Shown: piece by piece, positions 9,661 to 18,970 of the stretch
Layout of the letters: each line of letters starts with the position of its first letter
How positions within the stretch are numbered: the first letter of the stretch is position 1
Assembly (NCBI GenBank): GCA_003550305.1
Contig: QKYT01000243.1
Location: forward strand, 18,748-41,074
From: Glomus cerebriforme
Taxonomy: Eukaryota; Glomeromycota; Glomeromycetes; Glomerales; Glomeraceae
Length of the DNA: 22,327 bases
Reading direction: 5' to 3'
The notes under the pieces: generated by a model
What the model saw: the letters and a program-made list of their open reading frames with translations, nothing else
Told to the model about the DNA's origin: nothing
Database searches by the model: none
Position numbers and translations under genes: made by a program

Positions 9661-10441
9661 TTGAAATATTAAGAGGTCTTAAAAAAAATGCCAAAAAGGT
9701 TAACTTTAGATAATGCAAAAGAAATTACCAGACAATGAGGAGGAGTGTATCTTTCAGATAAATATACTAATAGTTATTACCTATGCAATGGAAATGTACT
9801 AAAGATCATATATGGACTGTAATATTCAATAGTATAAAACATCAAAGGTCATGGTGTCCATATTGTGCAGGAAAAATTTGTCAAACTCTTGAAACTGCTA
9901 AAATGATTGCATTTAATAAAGGTAGTGATTGTATTTCAAATAAATATATTAACAATAAATCCTATTTGCGATGGAAATGTGCCAGAAATCATGAATGGAA
10001 TGCAACGCTTGATAGTATAAAAAATAAAAATTCATGGTGCAATTAATAAGGGCGGAAATTGTATTTCAAATGAATATATTAATGGTTCATTTCATTTGAG
10101 ATGGAAATGTGTAAAAGGTCATGAATGGAATGCAATACTTGAAAGTGTAAAAAAATCGAGATTCATGGTGCCCCATATGTGCTGGACATAATCGGATCAT
10201 TGAGGAACTGTCTTTCAGATAGTTATAAAGATGCACATTCTAAATTAATATGGAATTGCTCTAAAGGACATATATGGAATGCTACATTTGCTAATGTAAA
10301 AATATCATGGCTCATGATGTCCTTTTTGTCAAAATAAACGTGAAAATATATGCCGTGAAATTGTAACTAACTATCTTGGACCTCCATCAGAAAATTGCTG
10401 GATGGATTTCTTAAAAACACCTAAATACTCTCGAGGGTTAC

Positions 10442-10449
10442 AACTTGAT
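10442..10449 (+). repeat. Target site duplication, left copy (AACTTGAT)
   Basis: Perfect match to 15499-15506; encodes the Gln-Leu-Asp junction of the interrupted gene. Confidence 0.93.
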
Positions 10450-10816
10450 TAGACTTGGGTGCCGAAACCTACCTATGCCGAAACATATTTGGGATTCGGC
10501 ATATGCCGAAATGCCGATTCAGAAATTTGCCGAAATCCCAAATCCCAAATCCCAAATCCCAAACCGATGCCGGAATCCCAAATCGATGCCGGAATCCCAA
10601 ACAGTTTCCGAAATCCAAAAATCCTAAGTTTCGGTCATTTCCATATTGGAGCAACTAGTTTCAATATCCGAGACGGCGCAAATCGAAATCTACAAAAAAA
10701 AGGAAGGGAAACGGTAGCAAACGTTTCCAAAAGTTAACTTCGAAGAACCTTTAAAGAAAACTCATACCCTGCGACTTAAATATCAAGAGAGCCGAAATCT
10801 ACAAAAAAAAAAAAAA
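10450..10816 (+). repeat. Left inverted arm of the hAT element (to the gap)
   Basis: The terminal 20 bp, the CCCAAA-rich subterminal repeats (about 10535-10605), the segment with ATTGGAGCAACTAGTTTCAA and the first array monomer all recur inverted in the right arm. Apparent open frames at 10445-10737 on both strands are by-products of these repeats. Confidence 0.9.
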
Positions 10817-11501
10817 NNNNNNNNNNNNNNNNNNNNNNNNNNNNNNNNNNNNNNNNNNNNNNNNNNNNNNNNNNNNNNNNNNNNNNNNNNNNNNNNNNNN
10901 NNNNNNNNNNNNNNNNNNNNNNNNNNNNNNNNNNNNNNNNNNNNNNNNNNNNNNNNNNNNNNNNNNNNNNNNNNNNNNNNNNNNNNNNNNNNNNNNNNNN
11001 NNNNNNNNNNNNNNNNNNNNNNNNNNNNNNNNNNNNNNNNNNNNNNNNNNNNNNNNNNNNNNNNNNNNNNNNNNNNNNNNNNNNNNNNNNNNNNNNNNNN
11101 NNNNNNNNNNNNNNNNNNNNNNNNNNNNNNNNNNNNNNNNNNNNNNNNNNNNNNNNNNNNNNNNNNNNNNNNNNNNNNNNNNNNNNNNNNNNNNNNNNNN
11201 NNNNNNNNNNNNNNNNNNNNNNNNNNNNNNNNNNNNNNNNNNNNNNNNNNNNNNNNNNNNNNNNNNNNNNNNNNNNNNNNNNNNNNNNNNNNNNNNNNNN
11301 NNNNNNNNNNNNNNNNNNNNNNNNNNNNNNNNNNNNNNNNNNNNNNNNNNNNNNNNNNNNNNNNNNNNNNNNNNNNNNNNNNNNNNNNNNNNNNNNNNNN
11401 NNNNNNNNNNNNNNNNNNNNNNNNNNNNNNNNNNNNNNNNNNNNNNNNNNNNNNNNNNNNNNNNNNNNNNNNNNNNNNNNNNNNNNNNNNNNNNNNNNNN
11501 N
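10817..11501. other. Assembly gap (685 N)
   Basis: It is bounded by poly-A on the left and poly-T on the right, inside the left arm of the hAT element. It probably hides the left satellite array. Confidence 0.95.
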
Positions 11502-11675
11502 TTTTTTTTTTAAAATGGAATAAAATAAATATTTTTTTCAGACCGGAAACAGGCTAGATTTAAAAAGGAATAGTCTAAATTCTAAGTTACCGAAAAACAT
11601 TTATAACGAAATTGTGAAACTTTATACTATCTTTATTACATAATGTATATATCAAAATTCATTATTACAAAAATA

Positions 11676-14054
11676 TTATAACGAACATCTATCAAACATT
11701 TTTGCTAATTCTTCTGGATTATAGTCATCTTCATTATCAAATTCTTCTAACCAATCAGCATAATTAATTGAATCATCATTTTCACATTCTACAGCAGGTA
11801 TAGCGGCATTTTGTAAAAAGTGTGAATTGGATAAATCCAAAGTTTCTTCAAGTTCCAATGGTTCATTATCAATGAATTCTGAATCATCATCAATAGCAGT
11901 CTGTTCTAAATTAACAGCTAAATTTTCTTCCAGAGGTTCATCTTCATATAAATCTGCATCTCTCAAAATTTGCTGAATTTCCTCTTCAGATTTTTCTTCA
12001 CCATAATATGATAGTTCAGATTTATTATTAGCTATGTAATAAGAATGGATCTGCGCTATTGCATCAAGATTTTTAACCAAAATATTCGTACGATGCATTC
12101 CATGAATCCAACCACATACTGACCAAATTCGTTCACAGCTAGCAGCATGTGGTGAAATAGAAAATAGTTTAATTGCAAGAAGTTGAAGATATGGTGGATT
12201 CATTTCACAAGTTTGCCACCATTTAATAGGTATATCAATGTTACATATATAGGATGCATCATATGGAGATTGGCGTGTGTAATAATTACGTAATTGTGCT
12301 ATAAGTATTTCCCCTGATTTTTGTTTACTATGCTTATTTTTTATTAACATAGTTGAGATTTCAGGTGTTCGTATCATTTGTTGCCAAATTGCTGCTGCTG
12401 TAGTACTTATACGAATAAATTGACCTTGAACTATTCCAACTCCTAATTTTTGTAAATATATAAATAAATAAAAATAAAATTATAAAAGCTTATAAATATA
12501 CAGTTTTAAAATTATTGATACTTGCCTTTGTACCCTGGGTGTAAAAAATATGTAAGTAAATGCTCATTAAAATCAAATTCTTTGAAGCGGGTATTAAAAG
12601 ATTTGATGCAATGCCGGCGGAACATTTTATGAACTGATTCTGGAATATTCTTTATAGCTACTGCTAATTGTGCAAGTGAAAAGAAGCAATCAGCAAGATT
12701 GGCTTCTTTTTTTTCTAATATAATCGAATCTTTTATTGGTTTGATAATATTTGCTAAATCTTGTACATCTTGAAAAAACCCTCTTTTTTGCATTATTATA
12801 TTTTGTATACTCTTGTTGGTAATTATACGAGGATTTTCAGTGATAATCTTTTAATAAACATAAAATTATAAAATTAGAATATATATATTGTAATAAAATT
12901 AATAATTTAATAATAATTTACCTCTTTCAAACATATTTCAAGCTGAAAAATTGATTGGAGCATTTCATAAGCGGTGGTCCATCTAGTACTTACATATGTC
13001 TTTAATCCACCTCCTTTGATATTCTTTTCCTTAATCTTCTTTTCAAGAAGACTTTGGGGTAAATGACTTTTTTTAAAATAAGTTACTATCATATTTGACC
13101 AATTTAAAATCCGGGTTGCAAAAGTATGTTTTATGAAATCTTTGGTGATCAAGTTTAAACAATGTGCCATACATCTAATATTAATAATATAAGGAAACTT
13201 TTGATTAATAATTTTTCTTGCTAAATTAATGTTTGCACCCGCATCTGTGACAATTGCTGAAAATCTTTGTATTCCAATTTCATTTAATATCTCTTCAATT
13301 TTTTGACAAAGATTTTCAGCTGTATGACTTTCATCTGATAAATCAGATATACGCCAAAGAATATCTTTGCCATCTGAAGTATGTATTACAAAATTCCACA
13401 AAGACTTTCCTATTGGGCTTGTCCATCCATCTAGCGCTACAAATAGAAAAAATAATTTAATATGAAAATATAAGTACAAAAATTATTTTAATATTTATAT
13501 TTACATAATGTCAAATTTTTTTCCTTTTCAAGTAACCGATAAACTTTTGTGTTGACGCGAAGGATCTCATCATCTAAAAAAGTACCAGCGAGAGTTTTCC
13601 TATTTGGTAAATTATACACAGAACGTAATTCTTTAACAAATTCAATGAAGAATGGATGCTCCACAAGGCGCCAAGAAAGTCCACAACAAACAAAAAGTTT
13701 GATAAGTGACAAATCAATTTTAGCTTTTTTTTCTGGAGATAAAATCAGGGTGTCAAAAAATTCTTCTAAAGTTTTTTGATCATTATCAGTATTTCGGTTT
13801 ATTCCAAGATTTTCACGGGATTCAACCATATATCTTATTGCTTCTTTAACTTCTGAAGTAACTTTTTTGCAATCAACTAAAATATGACGTTCCATTACTG
13901 ATGTTTTTCCTCGTTGCCATATTGTATTGCAAGCAGAACAGGTAGCAGACCTGTGACCATCACTTTGATCTGAACCTTCGATAAAAAAATTCCATATCAT
14001 TGCACGAGGCCTTCCACCTTTCTTTTTTTCTATATTTGTTTCAACTTCTGACAT
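11676..14054 (-). CDS. hAT transposase, four exons, 717 residues, apparently intact
   Basis: Exons: 14054-13505, 13436-12922, 12847-12526, 12442-11676; the total of 2154 nt keeps one frame to TAA. Introns of 68, 74 and 83 bp are GT-AG, GT-AG and GC-AG. The start is the ATG opening MSEVETNIEKKK. Parts in order: a basic AT-hook-like KKKGGRPR (10-17); a BED zinc finger with Cys39, Cys42, His57 and Cys62; the RNase-H core with LDGW (Asp186), VTDAGAN (Asp248), RC-x2-H (272-275) and STRW; the hAT dimerisation region with ASCERIWS (Glu566); and a very acidic tail from about 590. Asp186, Asp248 and Glu566 fit the hAT catalytic triad (family knowledge). It should bind the element's terminal and subterminal repeats and move it by cut and paste in the nucleus. 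There are no stops or frameshifts, unlike every neighbour. About 305 bp upstream separate it from the right-arm array. Confidence 0.92.
12443..12525 (-). other. GC-AG intron 3 of the hAT transposase
   Basis: The donor reads AAAG then GCAAGT, the standard GC-donor consensus, and the acceptor is TTAG before GAGTTGG. Only this choice keeps HPGYKG and VGIVQGQF in one frame. The nearby GT donor (GTATCA) would put the downstream exon out of frame. Confidence 0.8.
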
Positions 14055-14360
14055 TTGTTTTATTAAGTAAATGATATTATTGTTTTGAACAAAGAAAAAA
14101 TTTTTTTGGGGATAAATTTTAAGTTTACGAAATTTGATTTTGTGTTACGGGATTTTATTGATTTTGGAATTTAACATATGTTAGATGATAAACATGATAA
14201 ACATAACGATGTTTATTTTTTTTTAATCAATAAAAAATTTTTATTTAAAAAACAAAATTTATCTTTCTGGTAAATGTCACGTCATAAAAAACAAACATAA
14301 TTAGATGAAATATGGAAATTTCGATAAGAAAGCTCGTCAGAATTCAGCATTCTTTATGAA
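14055..14360 (-). promoter_or_regulatory. 5' flank of the hAT transposase, presumed promoter
   Basis: This is an AT-rich unique stretch between the transposase start codon and the right-arm array. No defined TATA box or other signal can be singled out among many A/T runs. The role is inferred from position only. Confidence 0.3.
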
Positions 14361-14369
14361 ACGTTACGC

Positions 14370-15262
14370 TTTGTAGATTTCGGCTTCTCTAATCTCTAAG
14401 CCATTCTAAGTCTAAACGTGGGTATGGATTTTCTTTTGCAGTTTCTTCGAAATTAACTTTTGAACCTTTTGTTAATATTCCTTTATTTTTTTTTTTGTAG
14501 TTTTTGACTTCTCTGGATATTCAGACGCAGGGTATATATTTCTTTAATATTTTTTTTTCGAAATTAGTTTTAGAAGTCGTTTACTAACGTTTTCAATTTT
14601 TTTTGACGTTTTCAGCCTCTCTTGATATTCAGGTCGTAGGGTATATATTTTCTTCAAATCTTTCTTTAGGAACCGTTTGCTAACATTTCCTTTCTTTTTT
14701 TTTGTAGATTCTGGCTTCTTTAGACCATTCTAGATGCGGGTATGGATTTTTTTCGCGCTTTTATTCGAAATTGACTTTGGAAAAGTTTGCTAACGCTTTC
14801 CTTTCTTTTTTTTGTAGATTTCGGCCTCTCTTAATATTCAGGTCACAGGGTATATATTTTATTCAAATCTTTCTTCAGAATTAGCTTTAGGAATCGTTTG
14901 CTAACGTTTCCCTATTTTTTTTTGTAGATTCCGGCTTCTTTGGACCATTCTAGATGCGGGTATGGATTTTTTTCGTGCTTTTATTCGAAATTAACTTTGG
15001 AAACGTTTGCTAATGCTTTCCTTTCTTTTTTTTTTGTAGACGTCAGCTCTCTTGATATTTAGGTCGCAGGGTATAAGTTTTCCTTAAAGGTTCTTCGAAG
15101 TTAGCTTTTGGAAACGTTTGCTAATGTTTCCTTTCCTTTTTTTTTTTTGTAGATTCTGGCTTCTTTAGACTATTCTAGATGTGGGTATGAATTTTTTTTC
15201 GCGCTTTTATTTGAAATTAACTTTGGAAACGTTTGCTAACGTTTCATTTCCTTTTTTTTTTG
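14370..15262. repeat. Array of alternating 110-bp monomers in the right arm
   Basis: The landmark TTTGTAGA (or a variant) recurs near 14371, 14494, 14600, 14701, 14811, 14921, 15033, 15146 and 15259. Two monomer types alternate. Type A contains CTTCTTTAGACCATTCTAGA and GCGGGTATGGATT. Type B contains CTCTTGATATTCAGGTCGCA and GGGTATATATTT. The order is A B B A B A B A. Each monomer ends with a near-palindrome around CGTTTGCTAACGTTTCC and a T-run. Type B also appears inverted in the left arm. Confidence 0.85.
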
Positions 15263-15498
15263 TAGATTTCGATTTGCGCCGTCTCGGAAGTTGAAACTAG
15301 TTGCTTCAATATGGAAATGACTAAAACGTAGGATTTTTGGATTTCGGAAACGGTTTGGGATTTCGGCATCAGTTTGGGATTCTGGCATCGGTTTGGGATT
15401 TCGGCATCGGTTTGGGATTTGGGATTTCGGCAACTTGTATATGCCGAAAGGTATTTGGGATTCGGCATATAGCCGAAATGTTTCGGCACCCAAGTTTA
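15263..15498 (-). repeat. Right inverted arm terminus of the hAT element
   Basis: Inverted match to 10450-10700, including the GGTTTGGGATTTCGGCATC-type tandem units (15350-15430) and the last 20 bp. Confidence 0.9.
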
Positions 15499-15506
15499 AA
15501 CTTGAT
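15499..15506 (+). repeat. Target site duplication, right copy (AACTTGAT)
   Basis: Perfect match to 10442-10449. Confidence 0.93.
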
Positions 15507-15569
15507 ATATTTTATCCAGAATATGGTTTCGCAATCAAAGTGCAAGGAGAACAGCATGAAAAATATATA

Positions 15570-15818
15570 CTTGTTATTTAGATTTTTGAGAATAACTAGG
15601 TTATTCACTGATGCCTTGGGGCCCCCGAAGGGAGGAGAGCATCAGTGAATAAAGTTATTCATAAGATTTCTATTGGAATAACAGATTTATCTCATTGCGT
15701 ATGACGTATTCACTGATGGATTTTATATTTAATATACTTTTCTCAAGCTTCTTATAAACTAGTGGAATAAGTGACAAAAAAATCTATCGGTGTATACATA
15801 ATACCGATGGGATAAATA
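15570..15818. mobile_element. 249-bp insert with GC-rich hairpin in the nuclease gene
   Basis: Homology to the minus-strand family member shows that the coding sequence should run directly from 15569 to 15819, so this DNA is inserted. It holds a perfect 14-bp inverted repeat, TTATTCACTGATGC (15601-15614) against 15639-15652, around a GC-rich 24-bp loop containing GGGGCCCCC. A third TATTCACTGATG copy lies at 15708-15719. A smaller hairpin (ATCGGT/ACCGAT) lies at 15786-15808. No long target duplication is visible, only short AT matches at both edges. As an intron it would leave the wrong frame. Confidence 0.6.
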
Positions 15819-15989
15819 GAATTCTTTCATAAAGACGATCCTAATAATTTTATCAAACAGCAAGCATGGAATCAACTCAAGAAAGAATTATGCAAAGAGA
15901 ATTTGATTGACCTAAGGTATGTTTGGTATTACAAAGACCCATATGTAGTTATTCCTGAGCATCTTCGAGAATTAGGTCTTATTGAGTAA

Positions 15990-16343
15990 ACTCGAAACTT
16001 TAAATGCTTTTGCAATTCGTTATTATTTTTTTCGAATATAATTTTATTCATCTGGAATTACACGAAAAATCTTTCTCAGACACACATCACACATAACAAA
16101 TTATTATTATGAGCGAAGTCTACAACCATATGGATAATCATCTGCGCAAATTAAAGGTGGCTTAGTTGTAAAACTTTTCTGTCGTACAGGATCTATTGTA
16201 TGATGGCAATATGATTTTATAATTTTATCAAACAAATAAAACTGATTCGGAATTTGAATCAAAAGTTAATGATTTATATATATAATGATTATTTTCATAA
16301 AAGAATGATAGTTTTCTTCTTGTTCTTCTAATAGTCTTCTATT
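15990..16343. other. Intergenic region upstream of the nuclease-kinase gene
   Basis: An ATG at 16110 opens only 17 codons (MSEVYNHMDNHLRK..). It could be a lost leader exon of the next gene but nothing proves this. The rest is AT-rich with no signal that can be named. Confidence 0.35.
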
Positions 16344-17825
16344 ATGACTGAAACAGCAGGTCAATTACTAGGTCACGCCGTTTCAGTTTGCCAATGGATC
16401 CCGCAAAATTTATCTAATCCATCTTCAACAGCACCTGCTTACCCACGGTTTCCAAACAACGTGAGGGAATGGATCAGATTCTTTTGAGGTGTTAGACAAC
16501 ATAACCTTCCAGCTGGACAATTTCCCACATTCCCAACTACTGCAGTACTTCTCAGAGTCGAAGACGATGCAAAAACTCATTTTTTTTTTAATATTTTATC
16601 ACCTGTCGAAGCATTATTAATATCACAAGGAGCATTTGTTGCAACACCTACCAGATTTTTAGGTGCTTCTGACTATGTTTTATGCACCAATAATTACACA
16701 GTGGCCAAGATGCCAGTGGAAATGAAAACGCGCCACAATCTTAGTTTACGCGGTTATAATTTCTGGGATATTTATCGATATAACAATTGACGTGGAATAA
16801 TGGATCCAAATTTTAGAGACCAGCGTCGAAGATTCGATCCAAATTTTAAGAAAAGGATCCTATCGCAGATATTTGGTCAAATGGCCTGTAATGGCCTCCA
16901 TTATGGTATTTTATCAAATTATAGCGATACGTACTTTCTTAAGTAAGAAGAAACAACTCCAACCACCCTTCATATTTTTCGTATTGTTCAACCCACTGGT
17001 ATTAATCCAACTTTACACGAATATGTTTACTATATTAGCCAACTTGCCCTTAATGATAATGTCGGTAATAGATTAGAACATGTAGCGTTCAACAATGACT
17101 CTAGTTATCATGATCCTGATGATGATGCCAATCCAGATTACTACCCTGATGACTCTGATGGCTCTGATGATGATGGTGATGATTATGTTTCTTTAGGAAA
17201 GAGAAAGAGAACATCAAAGAGCAGTAGTAAAACAATTAAAACAATTGCAAGTTCATTCAAGAGAATTATTACTATAGGTGATTATATAGGTGGTGGGTCA
17301 TTCGGAAAAGTTTTTTCTGGATATTATGATAATCAAGAAGTAATATGGAAGACTTGTGATGCATATAAGAAGCAAGAGGAGATGAAAACGCTAAAACATG
17401 AAGCTCATATATATTCTATTTTAAAAGAATGTCAAGGTACAATTTTTTTTTTCATTCATAATATTTTGGATAATATTAACTTGTCTATTGCAATATTGAT
17501 ATTAGGTCGTGATATTCCATGTTTGTTCTACAACGGTTACATTTATGATGGATATCTTTTTGCGTTAGCGTTACAATTAATTGAGGACTCCCATCATATT
17601 GACCCGTCAAGACTCACAAAAAAGGAAAAAGAATTAATAGTCAATCAACTCAAATCAATACATAATTTTGGCGTCTTACACAATGATATTTCTCAAAGAA
17701 ATATACTATACGAGCCAAAAAGTAACCATTACTTTTTCATTGACTTTGGCCTAAGTGAGATTGTGGATAATTCACCAAAATTGCGCAAAGAAGAAAGGAG
17801 ATTAAAAAAATTATTACAACTTTAG
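16344..17825 (+). pseudogene. PD-(D/E)XK nuclease plus protein kinase (Crinkler-type), three premature stops
   Basis: The ATG at 16344 opens one frame to TAG at 17823-17825, broken only by TGA 16485, TGA 16788 and TAA 16944, with no frameshift. The N-terminal part has the layout Asp110, x15, Glu126-x-Lys128 (SDYVL to VEMKT), the PD-(D/E)XK nuclease signature. Next come a segment HYGILSNYSDTYFL typical of Crinkler-type nuclease domains, an Asp/Ser-rich linker (17094-17190) and a basic KRKRTSKSSSK stretch. The kinase lobe has the Gly loop GGGSFGKV (from 17289), Lys336, an alpha-C Glu at 17400, HNDISQRN (Asp at 17685) and DFG (17742). All the kinase motifs expected for catalysis are present. A 69-bp GT-AG intron (17437-17505) lies between ECQ and GRDIP. 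The frame stops about 25 residues after DFG, so the C-lobe is short or truncated. Such nuclease-kinase fusions are known among Crinkler-like effectors (family knowledge); function here is inferred. Confidence 0.75.
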
Positions 17826-18463
17826 GATTATGCATCCTATCATGTATTTTCTAATGTTGAAAACAAAGGGTGTTTTTTTTATTTAGGATAGTCTGGATGG
17901 TGAAAAATTCAATCATATAAACTTGCTACTAGATATGATAATGATGAACAATTTAGTTTAATATTGTGACATTTGTTTGCACTGGTTTTTTTATCACTAT
18001 AGGAAATTCCAGAAACATTTAATATATTAAAGCTTGAAATGCTTCTAGAAGCAAATGAAGTTGTTCAATGATTTGAAGATAATTATGTTTATGGAAGGAT
18101 ATATTAGCATCTTCAAAATAAAACTGTTATTTATTCAGCTCCTTTATTTTCACCTTAATTGTAGTCAGTATATAATTCAAATGAGATGAAAATTCTGTGA
18201 ATATAGAATAATGTCAAAGTTTAGCATCGGTGTTAAGAAATTTTGGTTAGGCAAAGTTATATAGGTATTTATAAGATAATTAAAGAGTTACAGAAGGAAC
18301 AATAGAGTATAGACCTTCAAGTTAAAAATATTATTTATGATGAACAATAAAAAACAAAAAAAAAGCCTTAATTGAGAGAAAAAAAAGAATAATGATGATA
18401 GTTAATGATAGAGAAAACTGCTTAATGATAGATTTTTTGCAAGGGATTACTGATACATTTTAA
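17826..18463 (+). pseudogene. MULE transposase C-terminal relic
   Basis: Directly after the kinase stop, and in its frame, come parts typical of Mutator-like transposases. They are NKGCFFYLG (17856-), LATRYDNDEQFSLIL then HLFALVF (17925-17990), an EIPETFNILKLEMLLEANEV segment (18003-), the APLFSP and SVYN block, NNV-x-x-H, YIGIYKIIKELQKEQ, and a tail FLQGITDTF ending with TAA at 18461-18463. About fourteen in-frame stops occur to about 18360. Most sit where Trp, Gln or Arg is expected, i.e. C-to-T or G-to-A changes. One frameshift lies in a poly-A run near 18360. The N-terminal two thirds and any TIRs are missing. Confidence 0.75.
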
Positions 18464-18970
18464 ATTTTTTTTTTATTTATGAGAATTATAATAAATAAAA
18501 TATCATTTAACCTGTTTTTACAAATAATAAATATATATCAGCATTTGTTTTTATTTTATTTTTGTTTTACAAAATAAATGAATAAAGTATAAAATATATA
18601 AAAATAAAGTATTTATTAAAGTAAATTTAAGTAAGTTCATTGATAATGAATGTGATCGGCAAACAAAATCAAGTAGCTTTTATTAATTCAATTATATATA
18701 CCATCCTTTCTTTCATATTTACACATGTACATCCAATTATTAAATCTAATATATATGTTATACCTCAGATCGATTCTTGCCTCAAATCACAGCTTACGTA
18801 TCTCAGATTCGTTAATGATTGAAAGTCTAATTTGATACGAAGTATAATAAATAGCATAAAAAAAAAGACATAAAAGGAGGACAAATTCTCTTGTTTCATG
18901 CAAATAAATATTCTCTTTCTTTTTTTTTAAAAAAAAACAAATATTTTGAAAATAAATTTTGAAAATAAAA
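18464..18970. other. AT-rich intergenic region, no gene
   Basis: Long A/T runs and short poly-T tracts dominate. The 60-codon frame at 18640-18822 has no features that support it. The last 100 bp may hold the promoter of the following gene. Confidence 0.5.

Larger units (their letters stand above)
10450..15498 (-). mobile_element. Autonomous-looking hAT element, 5049 bp, long satellite-bearing inverted arms
   Basis: A perfect 8-bp duplication AACTTGAT (10442-10449 and 15499-15506) flanks the element, and deleting it rejoins the nuclease gene in frame. The termini are TAGACTTGGGTGCCGAAACC and an inverted copy matching at 18 of 20 positions. The arms stay inverted-repeat for at least 367 bp on the left (to the gap). 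Just inside both ends lie short CCGAAATCCCAAA-type repeats, then an arm segment with GAGACGGCGCAAATCGAAATC. Next come monomers of about 110 bp; the right arm holds about eight. One intact transposase gene lies between the arms on the minus strand. The 685-bp N gap falls where the left arm's array should be, so the true length may differ. Confidence 0.93.
9688..15989 (+). pseudogene. Zinc-ribbon/treble-clef plus PD-(D/E)XK-like nuclease gene, split by two insertions
   Basis: The start is ATG at 9688 (MPKRLTLDNAKEI). Four units of the form WKC..(D/N/G)H.W...(12-14)..SWCP.C follow, near 9783-9872, 9970-10042, 10097-10184 and 10246-10340, resembling DUF723/PF14311-type zinc ribbons. The end of the first half, ENICREIVTNYLG to GLQLD (10336-10449), continues across the 5-kb hAT at 15507 as IFYPEYGFAIKVQGEQHEKYI (15507-15569). 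It resumes after a 249-bp insert as EFFHKDDPNNF to HLRELGLIE with TAA at 15987-15989. The LDIFYPEYGFAI-x-V-x-G layout resembles PD-(D/E)XK/Vsr-like nucleases. The expected Glu is Lys here, although the minus-strand relative keeps Glu. Other damage is a TGA at 9736-9738, a frameshift before 9783, a lost segment at 10042 and frameshifts near 10160 and 10310. The native function is unknown. Confidence 0.8.

Noticed and set aside
10445..10737. Overlapping small frames on both strands rich in Pro, Lys, Asn and Arg
   Set aside because: They arise from the CCGAAATCCCAAA-type terminal repeats of the hAT element and recur in the inverted arm at 15236-15648.
15570..15818. Intron explaining the break in the nuclease gene
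   Set aside because: The possible GT (15573) and AG sites leave the downstream EFFHKDD frame out of phase.
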